DNA from: Ruegeria arenilitoris
GTDB taxonomy: Bacteria; Pseudomonadota; Alphaproteobacteria; Rhodobacterales; Rhodobacteraceae
DNA: 64,000 bases
NCBI RefSeq assembly: GCF_013030265.1
Contig: NZ_WPZQ01000009.1
Span: forward strand, 153,120 to 217,119
Direction: 5' to 3'
The position numbers were made by a program, and so were the translations under genes. The notes below the pieces were generated by a model. The model was not told the DNA's origin. It did not search any database and was given only the letters and a program-made list of their open reading frames with translations. How positions within the stretch are numbered: the first letter of the stretch is position 1; every line of letters begins with the position of its first letter. Positions 37,542 through 46,552 of the stretch are shown here, piece after piece.

Positions 37542-37566
37542 AAAACGACGCCAAAGATGTCGTTTT
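37542..37566. promoter_or_regulatory. 8-bp inverted repeat in the divergent promoter of the first MttB gene
   Basis: AAAACGAC (37542-37549) and GTCGTTTT (37559-37566) are perfect inverted copies separated by nine bases. They lie 66 bases before the first MttB-type start and 59 bases before the divergent SRPBCC start. The geometry suits a dimeric regulator that controls both directions. Confidence 0.55.
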
Positions 37567-37631
37567 GTCTATAGCATCTGCGCCTCGCACCGCATTCCCT
37601 GAGCAGACAACAGCAAGTTTGGACCCCGATA

Positions 37632-39116
37632 TTGGCCAGACGGAAAAGGGTTATTCAGGAACCGCTAAAACTGCAGGTAACGCCTCCGCCTCAGGGAGGG
37701 CGATTTCAACCTCTTGGTCCCAGACGACTTGCTGAGATCACCGAAGCTGCGTTTTCGATACTTGAGAAGATTGGAATGGCAGATTGCCCGGCCGATATCA
37801 CCGCCCTCGCGGTTGAAGCCGGAGCCGACCTACGTGACGATGGCCGGGTTTGTTTTCCCAAAACCATGGTGGACGACATAATCGCAAAGGCGGCCCGCCG
37901 GGTGAACATTCCGGGATTTGTTGAGGATTTGGGTCTGACCATCGGCGGTGGAAACGTGCATATCGGCACCGGCGGTGCTGCCGTGGAAGTTCCGGATCAA
38001 GCTGGTGGATTCCGCGAAGCCCAACTCGCTGACCTCTATCAGCTCATGCAGATCGTTGGTCGCGCGGAGAACATCCACTATGGCGTTCGTCCGATCGTGG
38101 CCAGAGACATGCCTTCGCCCTGGGAACTTGACCTAAATACCGGCTTTGCCTGCCTCAAAGCATGCCCAAAACCCATCGGTATAAGTTTTGATAACGCCAC
38201 CCATGTGCAGAGCGTAGCCGCTATGTTCGATATGGCGCTGGGACAGGATGATGCGTTCAGGCGGCAACCGTTTTGCATGGGCGTAATTGTCCATGCGGTC
38301 TCGCCTTTGCGATTTGCGCAAGAAGGTCTTGAGATCATGAAGGCCGCTATAGATGCGGGTATGCCACTGCAGATCTGTACGGCAGCACAAGCAGGTGCGA
38401 CCAGCCCTGTGACACTCGCAGGTGCTCTGGCGCAAGGACTGGCAGAGGCTTTGGCCGGGCTTGTAATTGCAAATGTTCTCAAGCCCGGGTTTCCAACCAT
38501 TCTCGCATTCATGCCCTTTATCAGTGATTTGCGCACTGGCGCGATGACCGGTGGTAGCGGAGAAGCCGCTGTTGCCAATGCTGCCGCTGCTCAGTTGCTG
38601 CTGAACCTTGGCCTGCCCTCAACCGTTTCTGCAGGCATGACGGATTCCAAGGTACCGGATGCTCAGGCCGGATACGAAAAGGGATACACCGTGGCTCTGG
38701 CTGCTCAGGCGGGCGCTGACATGATCAACCTCAGCGTTGGTATGTTGGGTTCACTGATGGTGGCCTCACCCGAGGCATTAGTGATTGACGATGACATGTG
38801 TGGCGCCATTCTGCGATCAGTTCGTGGAGTGGAGCTGACGGACGACGCGCTTGATCTTGAGATGATTGAAGCCGTCGCATGTGGACCGGGGCATTTCCTG
38901 GGCGAGGCCCAGACCCTTGCTCGAATGAAGAGCGAGTACGTCTACCCATCGCTTGCGGATCGGAAGAGCCTACAGGATTGGCAAGACGCGGGTAGCCCTG
39001 ATCTTGTGGATCGCGCCCGAGACAAAGTTGACCAGTTGACGGATGAGCCACCCGATCACCTGCCACCGGATCGCGAAGCGGCCATTCGAGCCGCCTTTGA
39101 CATCAAACTATCATAG
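37632..39116 (+). CDS. Trimethylamine methyltransferase (MttB) family protein, non-pyrrolysine
   Basis: 494-residue (beta/alpha)8-barrel protein of the MttB superfamily. Archaeal MttB needs pyrrolysine at an internal amber codon. This gene has no internal stop, so it belongs with bacterial MtgB-like enzymes that demethylate quaternary amines such as glycine betaine. Family segments include PRRLAEITEAAFSILEKIGM, GTGGAAVEVPD, and AGATSPVTLAGALAQGLAEAL in the barrel core. No upstream in-frame ATG exists, so TTG 37632 is taken as start. A flavoprotein gene follows eight bases later. No corrinoid protein gene is nearby, so the methyl acceptor is unclear. Confidence 0.85.
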   Translation: MARRKRVIQEPLKLQVTPPPQGGRFQPLGPRRLAEITEAAFSILEKIGMADCPADITALAVEAGADLRDDGRVCFPKTMVDDIIAKAARRVNIPGFVEDLGLTIGGGNVHIGTGGAAVEVPDQAGGFREAQLADLYQLMQIVGRAENIHYGVRPIVARDMPSPWELDLNTGFACLKACPKPIGISFDNATHVQSVAAMFDMALGQDDAFRRQPFCMGVIVHAVSPLRFAQEGLEIMKAAIDAGMPLQICTAAQAGATSPVTLAGALAQGLAEALAGLVIANVLKPGFPTILAFMPFISDLRTGAMTGGSGEAAVANAAAAQLLLNLGLPSTVSAGMTDSKVPDAQAGYEKGYTVALAAQAGADMINLSVGMLGSLMVASPEALVIDDDMCGAILRSVRGVELTDDALDLEMIEAVACGPGHFLGEAQTLARMKSEYVYPSLADRKSLQDWQDAGSPDLVDRARDKVDQLTDEPPDHLPPDREAAIRAAFDIKLS

Positions 39117-39124
39117 GATCGTTC

Positions 39125-41545
39125 ATGAAATCACATAAGCGCGTTGTTGTCATCGGTGGCGGAGCTGTCGGTTGCTCGATCCTCTATCATCTGGCCTTGG
39201 CCGGGGTGACAGATACTCTTCTGCTGGAACGGGACGAACTGACCAGCGGTTCAACATGGCACGCTGCGGGCAACATTCCGACCTACGCAACCTCGTGGCT
39301 TGGAATGAGGGCCGGAAACTATGGTTGGCAGATGTACAAAGATCTGGCCGAGAAAGTCGATAGCCCGATTACCTATCGGCATACCGGCGCCTTTTGGCCT
39401 GCCCACACAAAAGAACGGATGGAACTCTTCGGTCACATCGAAGGCATCGCCCGCAGCGCGGGGTTTGATCTGCATCGGCTGAGCCCTTCCGAGATGGACG
39501 CGATGCATCCGTTCTGGTCGCCGGATGACACTGTATTGGGTGGTATCATGGATCCCTATGAAGGTGACATTGATCCCAGCCAGCTTACACAGGCGTTGGC
39601 CAAAGGCGCGCGAGAACTGGGTGCTGAAGTTCGGCGGTTTTCACCGGTCACCAGTATTGCCCGCAAGCCAAATGGCGAATGGATAGTCTCAACAGCCAAT
39701 GACGAAATTACCGCCGAAATCGTCATCAACGCTGCAGGATTTTACGGTGCAAAAATCGCAGAGATGGCAGGGTTGAAAACACCAGTGATTACGTTGGAAC
39801 ACCAGTATCTGGTCACTGAACCTCTCGCAGCGCTGGAAGAGCATCCTGAACTGTTCCCGTTGGTACGGGACCCTGACATCCGTTTCTATCTGCGGCGTGA
39901 GCGGAATGCGTTCCTGTTGGGATCCTATGCTCATGCCGGTCGCCCTGCATGGCCTGAAGACGGTCCCCCTGATGATTTTGCCCATCAGTTGTTTCCGGAT
40001 AGTGTCGAAGACATTCTTGAGGTGCTGGAAGACACGATTGTCCATGTTCCGCTGCTGGCTGAGGCGGGTGCCCAGCGCTTTGTCAACGGACCTATTGCCT
40101 ATGCACCAGATGCTTTGCCCCTTGTCGGTCCTTCAGCAGGGGCACCCAATTTCTACCATGCGACGGGCGTTCAGATCGGCATTACGCACTCTGCGGCCAT
40201 CGGCAAGGCAATGGCCGAGTGGATTACCGAAGGTGAAACGGAATGGGATCTTGCCGCGTGGGACCCCCGCCGCTTTGGTGAATGGGCGACACCCGACTAC
40301 GCCCATGCGCGCGCATCCGAACATTATGATCTGCAATATGCGATCCCCTACCCGCATCGAAACATGGCCTCAGGACGACCAGTGCAAAGGACGCCTCTGT
40401 ACGAACAACTGAAATCATCAGGTGCGGTCATGGGCCAGATCGCTGGCTGGGAGCGCGCATTCTGGTTTGAAACTAACGAATGTCTCGATACTGGCAAGCT
40501 GAGTTTTATCGAGGAACCGTGGCACGCCGCCGTTCGCCAAGAATGTCTGACAGTCGCCGAATCCGTGGGTGTGATGGATCATGGTGGTTTCACGAAGTTT
40601 ACCGTAGAAGGCCCTGGTGCCGAGGCTTATCTGGACCGCGTATTTTGCGGAACGATACCCAAGCCAGGCCGCATAAAACTGAGCTATATGCTCACACCAA
40701 AAGGACGCATCTGGTCTGAGGCGACCATCGCCCGGCTATCCAATGACCGCTTCCTGCTGTGTGGCCCAACGCTCGCAAACCTTCGGGATTTCGACTGGTT
40801 GAATGCAATGTTGCCAGAGCACGGCGTTACCCTTTCACCCAGCCACGCAAAAGACGGTGCGCTGATGGTCATGGGACCAAAATCTAGGGATATTCTGGCT
40901 CAACTGACTGATGCAGATCTTTCGGCTGAGGCGGCACCGTGGATGTCTGTCGCGGAAATACAGATCGCCGACTTCGATGTCATCGCGATGCGAGTTTCAT
41001 ATGTCGGAGAACTTGGGTGGGAGCTGCATGTCGCGAGTTCTGATCTGCCTGCGCTCTATCAATCAATCATGGCCGAAGGCGCGAAATTCGGGGTTACCCA
41101 ATTTGGATCTTACGCGTTGAACTCGATGCGGATCGAAAAAGGATATCATGGTTGGGGTTCAGATTTTGGCACTGAATACACGCTGTTCGATGCAGGCCTG
41201 AGTGCTTTCGCCAGGCCTGACAAGGGCGACTTTCAGGGAAAATCCGCACTGTTAAATCAACAAAACAGCGCTGCCGAATGGGAATGGGTTGGACTGGAAG
41301 TCACCACTCCTTCTCCGTGGCCGCTGGCCTCTGAGCCAATCCTCAAGGAAAACCAAAACGTCGGATACATCACCTCAGCAACGCATGGCGCACGAACAGG
41401 CAAGATGCTTGTGCTGGGTTATATTCAGCGCGGAACCATCGCGATGGGGGAACAATGCGAAATCTGTGTACTGGGTGAAACTTACCAAGCCACAAGGCAT
41501 TCCCCTGCCCAATACGATCCGCAAAACAAGCGCATGCGCCAGTAA
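39125..41545 (+). CDS. FAD-dependent dimethylglycine/sarcosine dehydrogenase-like protein (DAO + GCV_T), copy 1
   Basis: 806-residue fusion. The N-terminal ~400 residues are a D-amino-acid-oxidase-type FAD domain with Rossmann motif VIGGGAVG and covalent-FAD histidine His46 in SGSTWHAAG, as in DMGDH and sarcosine dehydrogenase. A linker with YEQLKSSGAVMGQIAGWER leads into a C-terminal aminomethyltransferase (GCV_T) domain that binds folate. It should oxidatively demethylate an N-methyl amine and pass the one-carbon unit to tetrahydrofolate. It is transcribed with the first MttB-type gene. Substrate unknown; the residues after His46 (NIPTYATSW) differ from the usual LVxxLR. Confidence 0.9.
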   Translation: MKSHKRVVVIGGGAVGCSILYHLALAGVTDTLLLERDELTSGSTWHAAGNIPTYATSWLGMRAGNYGWQMYKDLAEKVDSPITYRHTGAFWPAHTKERMELFGHIEGIARSAGFDLHRLSPSEMDAMHPFWSPDDTVLGGIMDPYEGDIDPSQLTQALAKGARELGAEVRRFSPVTSIARKPNGEWIVSTANDEITAEIVINAAGFYGAKIAEMAGLKTPVITLEHQYLVTEPLAALEEHPELFPLVRDPDIRFYLRRERNAFLLGSYAHAGRPAWPEDGPPDDFAHQLFPDSVEDILEVLEDTIVHVPLLAEAGAQRFVNGPIAYAPDALPLVGPSAGAPNFYHATGVQIGITHSAAIGKAMAEWITEGETEWDLAAWDPRRFGEWATPDYAHARASEHYDLQYAIPYPHRNMASGRPVQRTPLYEQLKSSGAVMGQIAGWERAFWFETNECLDTGKLSFIEEPWHAAVRQECLTVAESVGVMDHGGFTKFTVEGPGAEAYLDRVFCGTIPKPGRIKLSYMLTPKGRIWSEATIARLSNDRFLLCGPTLANLRDFDWLNAMLPEHGVTLSPSHAKDGALMVMGPKSRDILAQLTDADLSAEAAPWMSVAEIQIADFDVIAMRVSYVGELGWELHVASSDLPALYQSIMAEGAKFGVTQFGSYALNSMRIEKGYHGWGSDFGTEYTLFDAGLSAFARPDKGDFQGKSALLNQQNSAAEWEWVGLEVTTPSPWPLASEPILKENQNVGYITSATHGARTGKMLVLGYIQRGTIAMGEQCEICVLGETYQATRHSPAQYDPQNKRMRQ

Positions 41546-42026
41546 ACTTCTTTGGTGCAGAATGCCATCGAAGCCCCCTACTAGAACCTGCCCGGGTAGA
41601 ACGGGCGGGGAACCACTCCGATTGCGGGGTCTCAAGAAATTGCCTGGGAGTCCCTTCTGATCAGTATCGCTGGTTGCCGCATCGATCGCGCCTGTTGACT
41701 CACTCCCAGAGTTATAGACGACGTAATCAGGAAGGACATAGGCCACCCAGACAACCCGGCAGGCATGTGCAGAAAATCAAAAATACCAAACCGATTACCC
41801 CACCGACATTGGGTTTTGGCCGCTCGACCATCAAACCCGCCAATACAGCAACCCCCTGGTCTCACGCCCTCATATCTTCTTCTAAACCAGTACTTTCAAT
41901 TCACGTCCCGAAATTCTGTTGTTGCAACTTTCTGATTGATTTGGATGATCAGGCGCATGTTGGCCGGAATAATCGGTCACCCGCAACGTGGTGCGGTTCA
42001 TATAAATAAACTTGGGGAGACTAAAA
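41546..42026. other. 481-base region upstream of the oligopeptide-type binding protein
   Basis: No gene with a ribosome binding site or family resemblance is visible in either direction. One GC-rich hairpin (GCCCG 41590-41594, loop GGTAGAA, CGGGC 41602-41606) lies about 45 bases past the flavoprotein stop and could end that transcript, though no T-run follows. GTTGCAAC at 41921-41928 is a perfect palindrome. The 3' end must contain the transporter promoter, and the leader before ATG 42027 is AT-rich. The middle (about 41610-41880) is unexplained and could be decayed coding sequence. Confidence 0.4.
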
Positions 42027-43607
42027 ATGGTCCTGAAGAATTTGATGCTTGCTGCCAGTGCAACGGCGCTGCTTGCGGCAGGCGCATCAGCAGAAACACT
42101 GCGCTGGGCACGTGCTGGCGATGCTCTGACACTTGATCCACACGCACAGAACGAAGGTCCGACTTCTGCTCTGGCACACCAGATCATGGAGCCGCTGGTC
42201 ATGCGCGACATGACCGGAGCCATGGTTCCTGCACTGGCCACCGAATGGGGCCCGTCGGAAGAAAATCCGAACATCTGGGTTTTCAAGCTGCGTGAGGGCG
42301 TCACATTCCACGATGGTGCCGGGTTCGACAGTGAAGACGTTGTGTTCTCGCTGAACCGGGCGATGACACCGGATTCCGACTACAAAGAACTTCTGGCGTC
42401 GGTCAAAGAGGTTCGCGCGACCGACAAATACACGGTCGAAATCGAAACCGATGGTCCGAACCCGATCATGCCCAACAACCTGACCAACATGTTCATGATG
42501 GACAAAGGCTGGGCCGAGGCAAACAACGCCGTCAAGGTTCAAGACTATGAGGGCGGCGAAGACACCTATGCCGCCAAAAATGCAAACGGCACTGGCCCCT
42601 ACAAACTGGTCAGCCGTGAGCCTGATGTGAAAACTGTTCTGGCGGCAAACGAGAACTATTGGGGTAAAGACGAGTTCCCGATGCAGGTAACTGAAATCGT
42701 CTATACACCGATCCAGAACGCGGCAACCCGTGTTGCGGCCTTGTTGTCGGGTGAAGTGGACTTCATTCAGGACGTACCAGTGCAAGATCTTCAGCGCGTT
42801 TCGGGTACCGATGGTTTGGATGTTCGTACGGCACCACAGAACCGCGTGATCTTCTTCGGTATGAACATGGGTGATGCAGACCTGTCGTCTGACAACGTCG
42901 ATGGCAAGAACCCACTGTCCGACGTGCGCGTACGTCAGGCGATGTCAAAAGCGATCAACCGCGATGCAATCAAACAGGTTGTGATGCGCGGCCAGTCAGC
43001 ACCTGCCGGCATGATCTCACCACCGTTCGTCAACGGCTGGGATGAGACCATGGACGGTTCGTCCTCGACGGATATCGAAGGTGCAAAGGCACTGATGGCT
43101 GAGGCAGGCTATCCTGACGGTTTCTCGATCACGCTGAACTGCCCGAATGATCGTTACATCAATGATGAGGCGATCTGTCAGGCAGCCGTTGGCATGCTGG
43201 CGCAAATTGGGATCACTGTGAATCTGGATGCCAAACCAAAGGCACAGCACTTCCCGCTGATCAACAACCTGGAAACCGACTTCTATATGCTGGGTTGGGG
43301 CGTTCCGACTTATGACTCGGAATACATCTTCAACTTCCTGGTTCACACAAAGGGTGAAAAGTACGGCTCGTGGAACGGTACACGCTATAGCAACCCAGAC
43401 CTGGACGCGAAGATCGTAGCATTGGCATCGGAAACCAACCTACCTGAACGTGACAAGCAAATTGGCGAAATCTGGCAGGTTGTTCAGGATGAACAGCTTT
43501 ACATCCCGATCCACCATCAGGTGCTGAACTGGGGCATGAAGTCGGATGTTGGTACCGGTGTTGCGCCGGACGATACAGCCAAGTTCAAGTACTTCACACT
43601 GAACTAA
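42027..43607 (+). CDS. Peptide/opine-type ABC transporter substrate-binding protein (SBP family 5), paralogue 1
   Basis: 526-residue periplasmic protein with a Sec signal peptide (MVLKNLMLAASATALLAAGASA) and the family 5 architecture: LRWARAGDALTLDPHAQNEG, FKLREGVTFHDGAGFDSEDVVFSL (two adjacent motifs) and the C-terminal QVVQDEQLYIPIHHQ. ATG 42027 has GGGGAGA upstream; a further TTG at 42012 is not needed. It shares long similar stretches with the next gene, for example CPNDRYINDEA. It ends at a strong terminator, which probably makes this message abundant. Ligand unknown; DppA-like proteins also bind opines and other small charged compounds. Confidence 0.9.
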   Translation: MVLKNLMLAASATALLAAGASAETLRWARAGDALTLDPHAQNEGPTSALAHQIMEPLVMRDMTGAMVPALATEWGPSEENPNIWVFKLREGVTFHDGAGFDSEDVVFSLNRAMTPDSDYKELLASVKEVRATDKYTVEIETDGPNPIMPNNLTNMFMMDKGWAEANNAVKVQDYEGGEDTYAAKNANGTGPYKLVSREPDVKTVLAANENYWGKDEFPMQVTEIVYTPIQNAATRVAALLSGEVDFIQDVPVQDLQRVSGTDGLDVRTAPQNRVIFFGMNMGDADLSSDNVDGKNPLSDVRVRQAMSKAINRDAIKQVVMRGQSAPAGMISPPFVNGWDETMDGSSSTDIEGAKALMAEAGYPDGFSITLNCPNDRYINDEAICQAAVGMLAQIGITVNLDAKPKAQHFPLINNLETDFYMLGWGVPTYDSEYIFNFLVHTKGEKYGSWNGTRYSNPDLDAKIVALASETNLPERDKQIGEIWQVVQDEQLYIPIHHQVLNWGMKSDVGTGVAPDDTAKFKYFTLN

Positions 43608-43629
43608 GGTTCTTAGTTGAACTGGGAAG

Positions 43630-43659
43630 CAGGGCGCGATTTCGCGCCCTGTCTTTTTT
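43630..43659 (+). terminator. Strong intrinsic terminator after the first binding-protein gene
   Basis: CAGGGCGCGA (43630-43639) pairs perfectly with TCGCGCCCTG (43642-43651), followed by TCTTTTTTC. It lies 22 bases after the stop codon. Partial termination here would give more binding protein than permease. Confidence 0.9.
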
Positions 43660-43787
43660 CCGTTTCAGATACCGATTTCTCTGAAACATTCCTTACGCAG
43701 TAACAGACACGTGATCTCGAATTGAGATTTTCTTTACCAATCAACAAAAACCGAGAACACTTGCTGAATAAACAGGGAGTTTTCGCC

Positions 43788-45353
43788 ATGATCTTCAGGA
43801 ACAGTGCCATCGGCCTGACCATGTTGCTTGCCAGCGCGGCGCAGTCCGCGGAATTCAAATGGGCCTCAACTACTGATCCGCAAACGATGGACCCGCATGC
43901 GGTGAACTCTGCCGCGGTGTTGGGATTTCTCAACAACGTTTATGAGGGGCTGGTTCGTCGCGGCAAGGATATGAGCGTGGAACCGGCGCTTGCGGTCAGC
44001 TGGGAACCAATCGGAGATGGTGAAGGATGGCGTTTCAAGCTGCGAGAGGATGTTACCTTTCATGATGGCAGCACGTTTGACGCGCAGGACGTCCTGTTCA
44101 GTTATCAGCGCGCCTCCGACGAAGTCGCAGACACACGCAGCTGGTTCGCACCGATCAGCGAAGTGAAAGTGGTAGATGACTACACGGTCGACTTCATGAC
44201 CACTGCCCCGAACCCTCTGTTCCCGTCTTCGATCGCGAATTGGATGATTATGGATCAAGGCTGGACCGAGGCAAATGACGCAGCACTCCCGGACAAGGAA
44301 ACCGGCAACTATGCGACGATCAACTCTAACGGAACCGGGGCATTCAAGGTAACTGCGCGAGAGCCGGGGTTGCGCACGGTTCTTGAACCGTTCGAGGGTT
44401 GGTGGGGCGAACCTGAACACAACCTGACACGCGCGGAATTCAACCCTATCCAGAATCCTGCCACCGCAGTCGCTGCGTTGTTGTCTGGCGACGTTGACAT
44501 GATCAACCCTGTGCCGATTCAGGACGTAGCGCGATTGCAAGGTAATGGGGATGTTGACGTCATTCAGGGTATCGAAGCTCGCGTGATCATGCTGGGTTTT
44601 GACCACGAAGCAGAGACTCTCAAATACACCGACGATGCAGGCAAAGCCAATCCGTTTCAGGACGCACGCGTCCGTCAGGCGGTTGCCAAGGCGGTGAATG
44701 TCGATGCGATCCTTGCCACCATCATGCGCGGGAATGCCGAAGCAGCCTCGCAACTGGTCAGTCCAGCGATGAGTGGCTATTCCAACGCAAACTCGGATCG
44801 CCCGGCTTTTGACGTGGAAGGTGCCAAAGCTTTGTTGGCAGAGGCCGGATATCAGGATGGCTTCTCCTTCGGCCTCAAATGCCCCAATGATCGTTATCTG
44901 AATGACGAAGCTGTTTGTCAGGCCGTCGTCAGCATGCTGGCTCAGATCGGGCTAAAGGCGGAGCTTGATGCGATGCCTGTACGCAACTACTGGCCAGAAC
45001 TTCGTGAAGATAACTACGATATGTACCTGCTCGGCTGGAGCCCTGGAACTTTCGATGCAGAACACCCGGTGCGATTCCTGGTTGCAACGCCCAACGAGGA
45101 AAAGAAACTGGGCAGCTGGAACTTTGGCGGCTTTTCGAATGCGCGTGTCGATGAACTGCTTCCGATGATCCAGTCGGAACTGGATGAGGGTAAACGTCAG
45201 GCCATGCTGGACGAGGTTGCGCAGATCATTCAGGATGAACAGGTCTATGTGCCACTATATGTCCAGCCACTCGTCTGGGGCACGCGCAACAACATCGAAC
45301 TGACCCAAAGACCGGATAACTTCTTTATCTTGCGGTGGGTTACAGTGAACTAG
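43788..45353 (+). CDS. Peptide/opine-type ABC transporter substrate-binding protein (SBP family 5), paralogue 2
   Basis: 521-residue periplasmic paralogue of the preceding binding protein. The signal peptide runs MIFRNSAIGLTMLLASAAQSA, and AGGGAG eight bases upstream fixes ATG 43788. Conserved stretches include TTDPQTMDPHAVNS, FKLREDVTFHDGSTFDAQDV and CPNDRYLNDEAVCQA. It probably shares the permeases and ATPase encoded downstream while binding a related ligand, for example a differently methylated or substituted compound. The permeases follow after a 221-base gap with a hairpin. Confidence 0.9.
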   Translation: MIFRNSAIGLTMLLASAAQSAEFKWASTTDPQTMDPHAVNSAAVLGFLNNVYEGLVRRGKDMSVEPALAVSWEPIGDGEGWRFKLREDVTFHDGSTFDAQDVLFSYQRASDEVADTRSWFAPISEVKVVDDYTVDFMTTAPNPLFPSSIANWMIMDQGWTEANDAALPDKETGNYATINSNGTGAFKVTAREPGLRTVLEPFEGWWGEPEHNLTRAEFNPIQNPATAVAALLSGDVDMINPVPIQDVARLQGNGDVDVIQGIEARVIMLGFDHEAETLKYTDDAGKANPFQDARVRQAVAKAVNVDAILATIMRGNAEAASQLVSPAMSGYSNANSDRPAFDVEGAKALLAEAGYQDGFSFGLKCPNDRYLNDEAVCQAVVSMLAQIGLKAELDAMPVRNYWPELREDNYDMYLLGWSPGTFDAEHPVRFLVATPNEEKKLGSWNFGGFSNARVDELLPMIQSELDEGKRQAMLDEVAQIIQDEQVYVPLYVQPLVWGTRNNIELTQRPDNFFILRWVTVN

Positions 45354-45370
45354 ATACCTTTGTTCGATCA

Positions 45371-45402
45371 GGTGGGTATTGTCTTCAATAACGGTGCCCA
45401 CC
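45371..45402 (+). other. Bulged RNA hairpin between binding-protein and permease genes
   Basis: GGTGGG (45371-45376) pairs with CCCACC (45397-45402), and directly inside it TATTG (45377-45381) pairs with CAATA (45386-45390) over a TCTT tetraloop, leaving a six-base bulge ACGGTG on one side. No T-run follows, so it is more likely an mRNA-processing, stability or attenuation element than a simple terminator. It begins 17 bases after the second binding-protein stop. Confidence 0.45.
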
Positions 45403-45574
45403 CGATAGTCAGACAAACCAAGAATGTGCCGACCAAAAGCACCAAGTTTGGAAAGCACGGGCCGTCTCAGAACCGCAATGCCGGAAAGCCACACTTTCCT
45501 GTCGTTTCCCTTTAGCGATTGCTTGACCATCCGGTCGGGGAAAGCATAGACAGGCGGATCAACGGGGAAAATGA

Positions 45575-46552
45575 ATGTTCGCATATATCGTCCGAAGGAT
45601 GTTCCAATCCGTGATCGTGCTATTGGTCGTGGGTCTGGTTGCATTTTCGATGTTTCGTTTTGTCGGTGATCCAATCGACAACATGCTGGGTCAGGAACGC
45701 ACTCAGGCTGATATCGACCGGCTAAGGACCGAGCTTGGCTTGGATCAGCCGTTTCCGGTTCAGTACTTCAAGTTTCTGAAAGGTGCCGTTCAGGGCAATT
45801 TCGGTGTCTCTTATCGTCAGGGACGACCAGTTTCGACGATTATTGCCGAACGCGCACCCGCGACGTTAGAGCTGGCCTTTGTTTCAGGATTTCTGGCAAT
45901 CACCATGGGGATTGCGCTGGGGGTATTCACGGCCATCCGACGACAAGGGATTGCCGCGAATGTCATCATGACCGTATCCCTGATCGGAGTATCCCTGCCC
46001 ACCTTCTTAATCGGGATATTATTGATCTACATATTCTCGGTGGAATTAGACCTCCTCCCCAGCTTTGGGAGGGGCGAAACCGTTATGATTGGCGGCTGGT
46101 CCACCGGCTTCCTGACAGCTTCTGGTCTAAAGGCGTTGATCCTGCCTGCTATCACTCTGGGTCTTTACCAAATGACGCTGATCATGCGTCTGGTTCGGTC
46201 GGAAATGCTTGAGGTGATGCGTGCTGATTATGTCCGGTTTGCCCGTGCCCGTGGGTTGTCGGATCGGGTGATCAACTTCCGCCACGCGCTTAAGAACACT
46301 CTGGTTCCCGTGATCACCATCACCGGATTGCAGCTGGGCTCGATCATCGCCTTCGCCATTATCACCGAGACGGTGTTCCAGTGGCCGGGCGTCGGTCTGC
46401 TGTTCATCAACGCGATCCAGTTCGTCGATATCCCCGTCATGGCCGCATATCTGATGCTGATTTCGGTCATGTTCGTTACGATCAACCTGATCGTGGATCT
46501 TCTCTACTATGCCATTGACCCGCGCCTGCGTGTCGACGCGAGGGCCACATGA
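45575..46552 (+). CDS. Oligopeptide-type ABC transporter permease (DppB/OppB type)
   Basis: 325-residue inner-membrane permease with the typical N-terminus (FAYIVRRMFQSVIVLLVVGLV, split across TM1) and FRFVGDPIDNMLGQ. A binding-protein-dependent transport domain follows, ending in LRVDARAT. The EAA-type loop MRADYVRFARARGLSD contacts the ATPase. An overlapping ATG four bases upstream is out of frame. Its stop overlaps the next permease start (ATGA), so both are co-translated. Confidence 0.92.
   Translation: MFAYIVRRMFQSVIVLLVVGLVAFSMFRFVGDPIDNMLGQERTQADIDRLRTELGLDQPFPVQYFKFLKGAVQGNFGVSYRQGRPVSTIIAERAPATLELAFVSGFLAITMGIALGVFTAIRRQGIAANVIMTVSLIGVSLPTFLIGILLIYIFSVELDLLPSFGRGETVMIGGWSTGFLTASGLKALILPAITLGLYQMTLIMRLVRSEMLEVMRADYVRFARARGLSDRVINFRHALKNTLVPVITITGLQLGSIIAFAIITETVFQWPGVGLLFINAIQFVDIPVMAAYLMLISVMFVTINLIVDLLYYAIDPRLRVDARAT

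Noticed and set aside
37632..39116. Pyrrolysine-containing MttB
   Set aside because: No in-frame amber codon occurs inside the gene; the only TAG is the terminal stop, followed immediately by the next gene.
41375..41865. Minus-strand frames near the gap before the importer
   Set aside because: No recognisable domains and partly inside the flavoprotein gene. A decayed gene is possible but cannot be supported.
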